This document shows, piece after piece, positions 5,464 to 8,369 of a stretch of 8,369 nucleotides of DNA. A program made the translations under genes and the position numbers. Source of the DNA: Gammaproteobacteria bacterium. Its GTDB lineage: Bacteria > Pseudomonadota > Gammaproteobacteria > UBA9214. Within the stretch, counting starts at the first letter, position 1. Each line of letters starts with the position of its first letter. The stretch lies in the NCBI GenBank assembly GCA_003454335.1, contig DMKK01000235.1:2775-11143 (forward strand), written 5' to 3'. The notes beneath the pieces were generated by a model that saw only the letters and a program-made list of their open reading frames with translations, searched no databases and was not told where the DNA came from.

Positions 5464-8279
5464 AGTTCACCCGGCCTGTCATAATCCCGGTCATCATAGT
5501 GGTTTCATGGTTTACCAGCGCCTGCTCCCTGCTACATGACGACAGGGATATTACGATCGCCAGTCTTGGCAAACATACGGTAAAACTTGACGATGTGCCG
5601 ATCGAAGCCAGCAATGAACTCACAACGGCCGCATACCGGGATTACCTCAAAACAAATGACACATCGGATACACGGCCGCAGGCGCTGCGCCGGTTGGCCG
5701 ATATTAGTCTTGAGTTACAACCTGAGGAAACAGGTCAGCAGAGCGAGGCAACATTACTCTACGAACAACAGGCAACTGACTCTATAAAGCTGTACAGGGA
5801 GGTACTGGAAAACTACCCCGCTCGTACAGACAACGACTCTGTGCTTTACCAGCTTGCTCGTGCCTATGAAACTACGAACAAACCGGAACAATCACTGTCG
5901 TCCCTGGCAATGCTCATCCAGCAGTATCCAGACAGTCAATATGTACTTGAAGCACATTTTCGGCGTGGTGAGATTCTGTTTGTACAAAAAGATTATCAAG
6001 ACGCCGGGAAAGCCTATCAGGCTATTGTGGCCACCGGAAACAATAACCCGTTCTACCGCCAGTCGCTTTACAAAATGGGCTGGTGCTTTTTCAAACAAGG
6101 CCTGTTCAACGAGGCCATAGATGCCTTTATTGCCTTGCTGGACCTGGAGTTACAGGGGATTGAAGGTCAGGAAACTGTTTCAGGAGAAGTACGCTTTGGC
6201 TATCTCACACGTGCCGACCAGGAATTGATGAATGACACACTGCGGGCTGTCAGTCTGAGTTTTTCCTATGAAGCAGGGCCCCCGTCAGTCGCTGAATATT
6301 TTACCCTCCATGGTCCGCGTGACTATGAAGATATCATCTATGACCGTCTTGGATTGCTGTACCTTGAAAAAAAACGGTTTAATGATGCTGCGCAGACATT
6401 TCAGATGTTTGTTGATAATAACCCTATGCATCAACAGGCACCGGCATTCCAGATGCGCGTTATTAAAACATACCAGCAAGGTAATTTTCCGACCCTGGTC
6501 CTGGGTGCCAAAAAGTCCTTTGTCGACAGCTACCAGCTGCAAAGCGAGTACTGGGTCCATCATCCCGCCGACAAAAACCAGCACACACTGGATTTCCTCC
6601 AACTCACCATGAGAGATCTGTCACGTGACTATCATGCGCTGGCACAAAAGAACAGGAAACCGGCGGATTATCAGCAGGCCGCACACTGGTATCATACCTA
6701 TCTGGAATCCTACCCAAGTAGCAATGATGCCCAGAAAATGAATTTTCTCCTGGCAGAACTGCTTTATGAGTCTGGCGATTATCGGCAGGCAACGCAGGAA
6801 TATGTAACCACCGCCTATCAATATGATAACCACAAACAGGCCAGTGAAGCTGGTTATGCGTCCGTCATCGCCTATGCAAAACATGAACAGTCACTTGACG
6901 GAGCAGACCAACAGGCATGGCACCATCAGGCGACCGAAAACTCCCTGAAGTTCGCGGCTTCCTTCCCCGACCATCCCGAAGCACTTGCGGTGCTGACACG
7001 AACCAGTGAGGACCTGTTGGCAACGGGGGATAGCGAGCAGGCAGCCAGCATTGCGCACGCCATCATCGACAACGAACTTGCCACTCCGACCCAGCACCGT
7101 ATTGCGTGGACTGTGCTTGCCCACACATATTTTGACCGTGGAGACTTTCTGCAGGCCGAGTCTGCCTACCAGGAAGTCTGGCAACGCCTTCCAGCTGAAA
7201 ACACTGATAAAAAGCTGATAACAGAAAGGCTTGCGGCGTCCATATACAAACAAGCTGAGATAGAACGGGCCGCTGGCAACCTGCCTGTAGCCGTTGGTCA
7301 TTTTCAACGGGTACAGAAAGTCACACCGTCTGCCAGCATCGCGGCAACCGCTGAATATGATGCCGCTGCAGGCCTTATGAGCTTGCAACAGTGGTCGCAG
7401 GCAACAGCCGTACTGGAGCGCTTCAGGCGCAGTTACCCGGATGATCCGCGGCAGTCAGAAGTGACCCGCCGTCTTGCCACTGCCTATATGGCAGAAGGGC
7501 AGCCTTTACATGCAGCGGCTGAATTTGAACGCATCGGGCGTAATCACTCTGATCCGGTAATTCGCCGGCAATCACTCTGGCAATCGGCTGAGCTGTACGA
7601 ACAGGCACAGCGTCCGGAAAAAGCCATCGGCATCTATCGTGTCTACATCGAGGCATTCCCGCAACCTGCAGAGGATGCCATTGAAGCCCGGCATCTCATT
7701 GCCGAATATTACCTGGCAGCCGGTGACACTGGCAAACACCAGCAATGGCTGGCTGCTATTATCAGCGCAGACCAGCAGGCAGGGACGTCCCGAACCAACC
7801 GGACACGCTATCTTGCCGCCACCGCACAATTTTCTCTGGCAGAAACAGACTACCAGAAATACCGTGCCGCCAAACTTGGCTTGCCACTCAAGAAAACCCT
7901 GGCGCTCAAGAGGCAGCTGATGGACAGCGCCTTGCAGCACTACGAACAGGCAGCCAGCTATGACATCGCTGAAGTCACAACAGCAGCTACCTTCCGTACG
8001 GCGGATATATACATGCTGTTAGGTACGGCCCTCATGGAGTCGGAACGTCCGCCAGGCCTTGCTGGAGAAACACTTGAACAATACGACATACTGCTTGAAG
8101 AGCAGGCATATCCATTTGAGGAACAGGCCATCGCCCTGCATGAAACCAACATTGCGCGCATGGACAGCGGTTTGTATGATAGCTGGATCGAGAAGAGCAT
8201 GCAGCAACTTGCCCGGCTGGTCCCGGCACAATATGCAAAACTGGAAAGGAGGGCCTCCTATGTCGAAGCAATCCAGTAA
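5460..8279 (+). CDS. Large TPR-repeat lipoprotein (939 residues), candidate GltD/AgmU-like scaffold
   Basis: ATG 5460 overlaps the previous stop (ATGA) and has AAAAGGA about 8 nt upstream. Residues 1-22 are a lipoprotein signal peptide ending FTSAC, with Cys22 followed by SLLHDD, so outer-membrane anchoring is likely. TPR-type helix pairs run through most of the chain: about 105-155 (SIKLYREVLENYP), 160-235 (HFRRGEILFVQKDYQDAGKA, KMGWCFFKQGLFNEAIDAF), 290-335 (LGLLYLEKKRFNDAAQTFQM), 400-455 (LLAELLYESGDYRQATQEY), 545-580 (LAHTYFDRGDFLQAESAYQE), 600-670 and 680-750. The C-terminal block (YDILLEEQAYPFEEQAIALH, then YDSWIEKSMQQLARLVPAQY) looks strongly conserved in gammaproteobacterial relatives I recall and is not a plain TPR. 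The protein probably serves as a long periplasmic scaffold. Length and order resemble the large TPR proteins of the Glt gliding complex; this comparison is inference from memory. Confidence 0.85.
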   Translation: MKFTRPVIIPVIIVVSWFTSACSLLHDDRDITIASLGKHTVKLDDVPIEASNELTTAAYRDYLKTNDTSDTRPQALRRLADISLELQPEETGQQSEATLLYEQQATDSIKLYREVLENYPARTDNDSVLYQLARAYETTNKPEQSLSSLAMLIQQYPDSQYVLEAHFRRGEILFVQKDYQDAGKAYQAIVATGNNNPFYRQSLYKMGWCFFKQGLFNEAIDAFIALLDLELQGIEGQETVSGEVRFGYLTRADQELMNDTLRAVSLSFSYEAGPPSVAEYFTLHGPRDYEDIIYDRLGLLYLEKKRFNDAAQTFQMFVDNNPMHQQAPAFQMRVIKTYQQGNFPTLVLGAKKSFVDSYQLQSEYWVHHPADKNQHTLDFLQLTMRDLSRDYHALAQKNRKPADYQQAAHWYHTYLESYPSSNDAQKMNFLLAELLYESGDYRQATQEYVTTAYQYDNHKQASEAGYASVIAYAKHEQSLDGADQQAWHHQATENSLKFAASFPDHPEALAVLTRTSEDLLATGDSEQAASIAHAIIDNELATPTQHRIAWTVLAHTYFDRGDFLQAESAYQEVWQRLPAENTDKKLITERLAASIYKQAEIERAAGNLPVAVGHFQRVQKVTPSASIAATAEYDAAAGLMSLQQWSQATAVLERFRRSYPDDPRQSEVTRRLATAYMAEGQPLHAAAEFERIGRNHSDPVIRRQSLWQSAELYEQAQRPEKAIGIYRVYIEAFPQPAEDAIEARHLIAEYYLAAGDTGKHQQWLAAIISADQQAGTSRTNRTRYLAATAQFSLAETDYQKYRAAKLGLPLKKTLALKRQLMDSALQHYEQAASYDIAEVTTAATFRTADIYMLLGTALMESERPPGLAGETLEQYDILLEEQAYPFEEQAIALHETNIARMDSGLYDSWIEKSMQQLARLVPAQYAKLERRASYVEAIQ
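8247..8259 (+). promoter_or_regulatory. Shine-Dalgarno site inside a self-complementary hairpin
   Basis: AGGAGG at 8247-8252 is a full-strength ribosome binding site 7 nt before ATG 8260. It is followed directly by CCTCCT (8254-8259), so AGGAG and CTCCT can pair as a 5-bp stem with a GGC triloop. Ribosomes finishing the upstream TPR gene (stop at 8277-8279) pass through the hairpin and would open it, which would couple the two translations. Confidence 0.6.
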
Positions 8280-8369
8280 CAAGCAGAACAAATCTTTGCC
8301 AGTACGCAACGGGGCCCGTTCACTGACAGCAGTGGTATTATTCCTGACCCTGCTGACAAGTGGCTGCAG
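8260..8369 (+). CDS. Lipoprotein, N-terminal part (continues beyond right edge)
   Basis: The reading frame from ATG 8260 is open to the window end, giving 36 complete codons. It starts 20 bases inside the end of the TPR lipoprotein gene, behind an AGGAGG site. Residues 1-20 are hydrophilic and basic (MSKQSSNKQNKSLPVRNGAR), an unusually long n-region, then SLTAVVLFLTLLTSGC forms a hydrophobic core with a lipobox-like TSGC and Cys36. The mature protein is not in the window, so no function can be given. Overlap with the TPR gene and the shared export pathway make it the fourth member of the same operon. Confidence 0.75.
   Translation, partial: MSKQSSNKQNKSLPVRNGARSLTAVVLFLTLLTSGC

Noticed and set aside
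6891..7388. Minus-strand ORF of 165 codons inside the large TPR gene
   Set aside because: It is antisense to a long coding frame with TPR periodicity; composition is Cys/Arg/Gly-rich and shows no domain.

Overview
The window looks like a chromosomal segment of a gammaproteobacterium. The evidence is protein family resemblance, Shine-Dalgarno sites, lipoprotein signal peptides, and outer-membrane beta-barrel and SH3b envelope proteins of a type I know from that class. No rRNA, tRNA or CRISPR array is visible, so the genus cannot be named.

Layout. (1) 1-226, minus: the N-terminus of an alpha/beta-hydrolase lipoprotein that runs off the left edge, preceded by a 180-bp intergenic region with a candidate -10 box, a hairpin and a perfect 14-bp palindrome. 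(2) 407-1527, minus: a two-gene envelope operon, a secreted SH3b-domain protein followed by a lipidated outer-membrane beta-barrel protein with a heptapeptide repeat linker. (3) 1581 to about 3200: a gene graveyard. It holds an internally deleted and frameshifted HzsA-like gene (HZS_alpha family), an internally deleted IS1182-like transposase, a frameshifted and 3'-truncated IS630-like transposase, and a fragment of an ApbE-like FAD:protein FMN transferase. (4) 3204-8369, plus: a tightly packed operon. It encodes a small secreted coiled-coil/beta protein, a TPR plus coiled-coil periplasmic protein, a 939-residue TPR lipoprotein and the start of another lipoprotein. The genes are 4 bp apart or overlap.

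How the genes may work together. Every intact gene encodes an exported protein. The barrel protein resembles a family (outer membrane beta-barrel domain, as in myxobacteria) that I associate with the Glt/Agl gliding machinery of Myxococcus and its gammaproteobacterial paralogues, where large TPR proteins, barrel proteins and a TolQR/ExbBD-type motor form an envelope-spanning complex. The plus-strand TPR operon and the minus-strand SH3b/barrel operon could therefore be the periplasmic and outer-membrane parts of one poorly characterised envelope machine, with the graveyard between them. This is inference: no motor genes (ExbB/ExbD/AgmX-like) lie inside the window, and the flanks would have to be examined.
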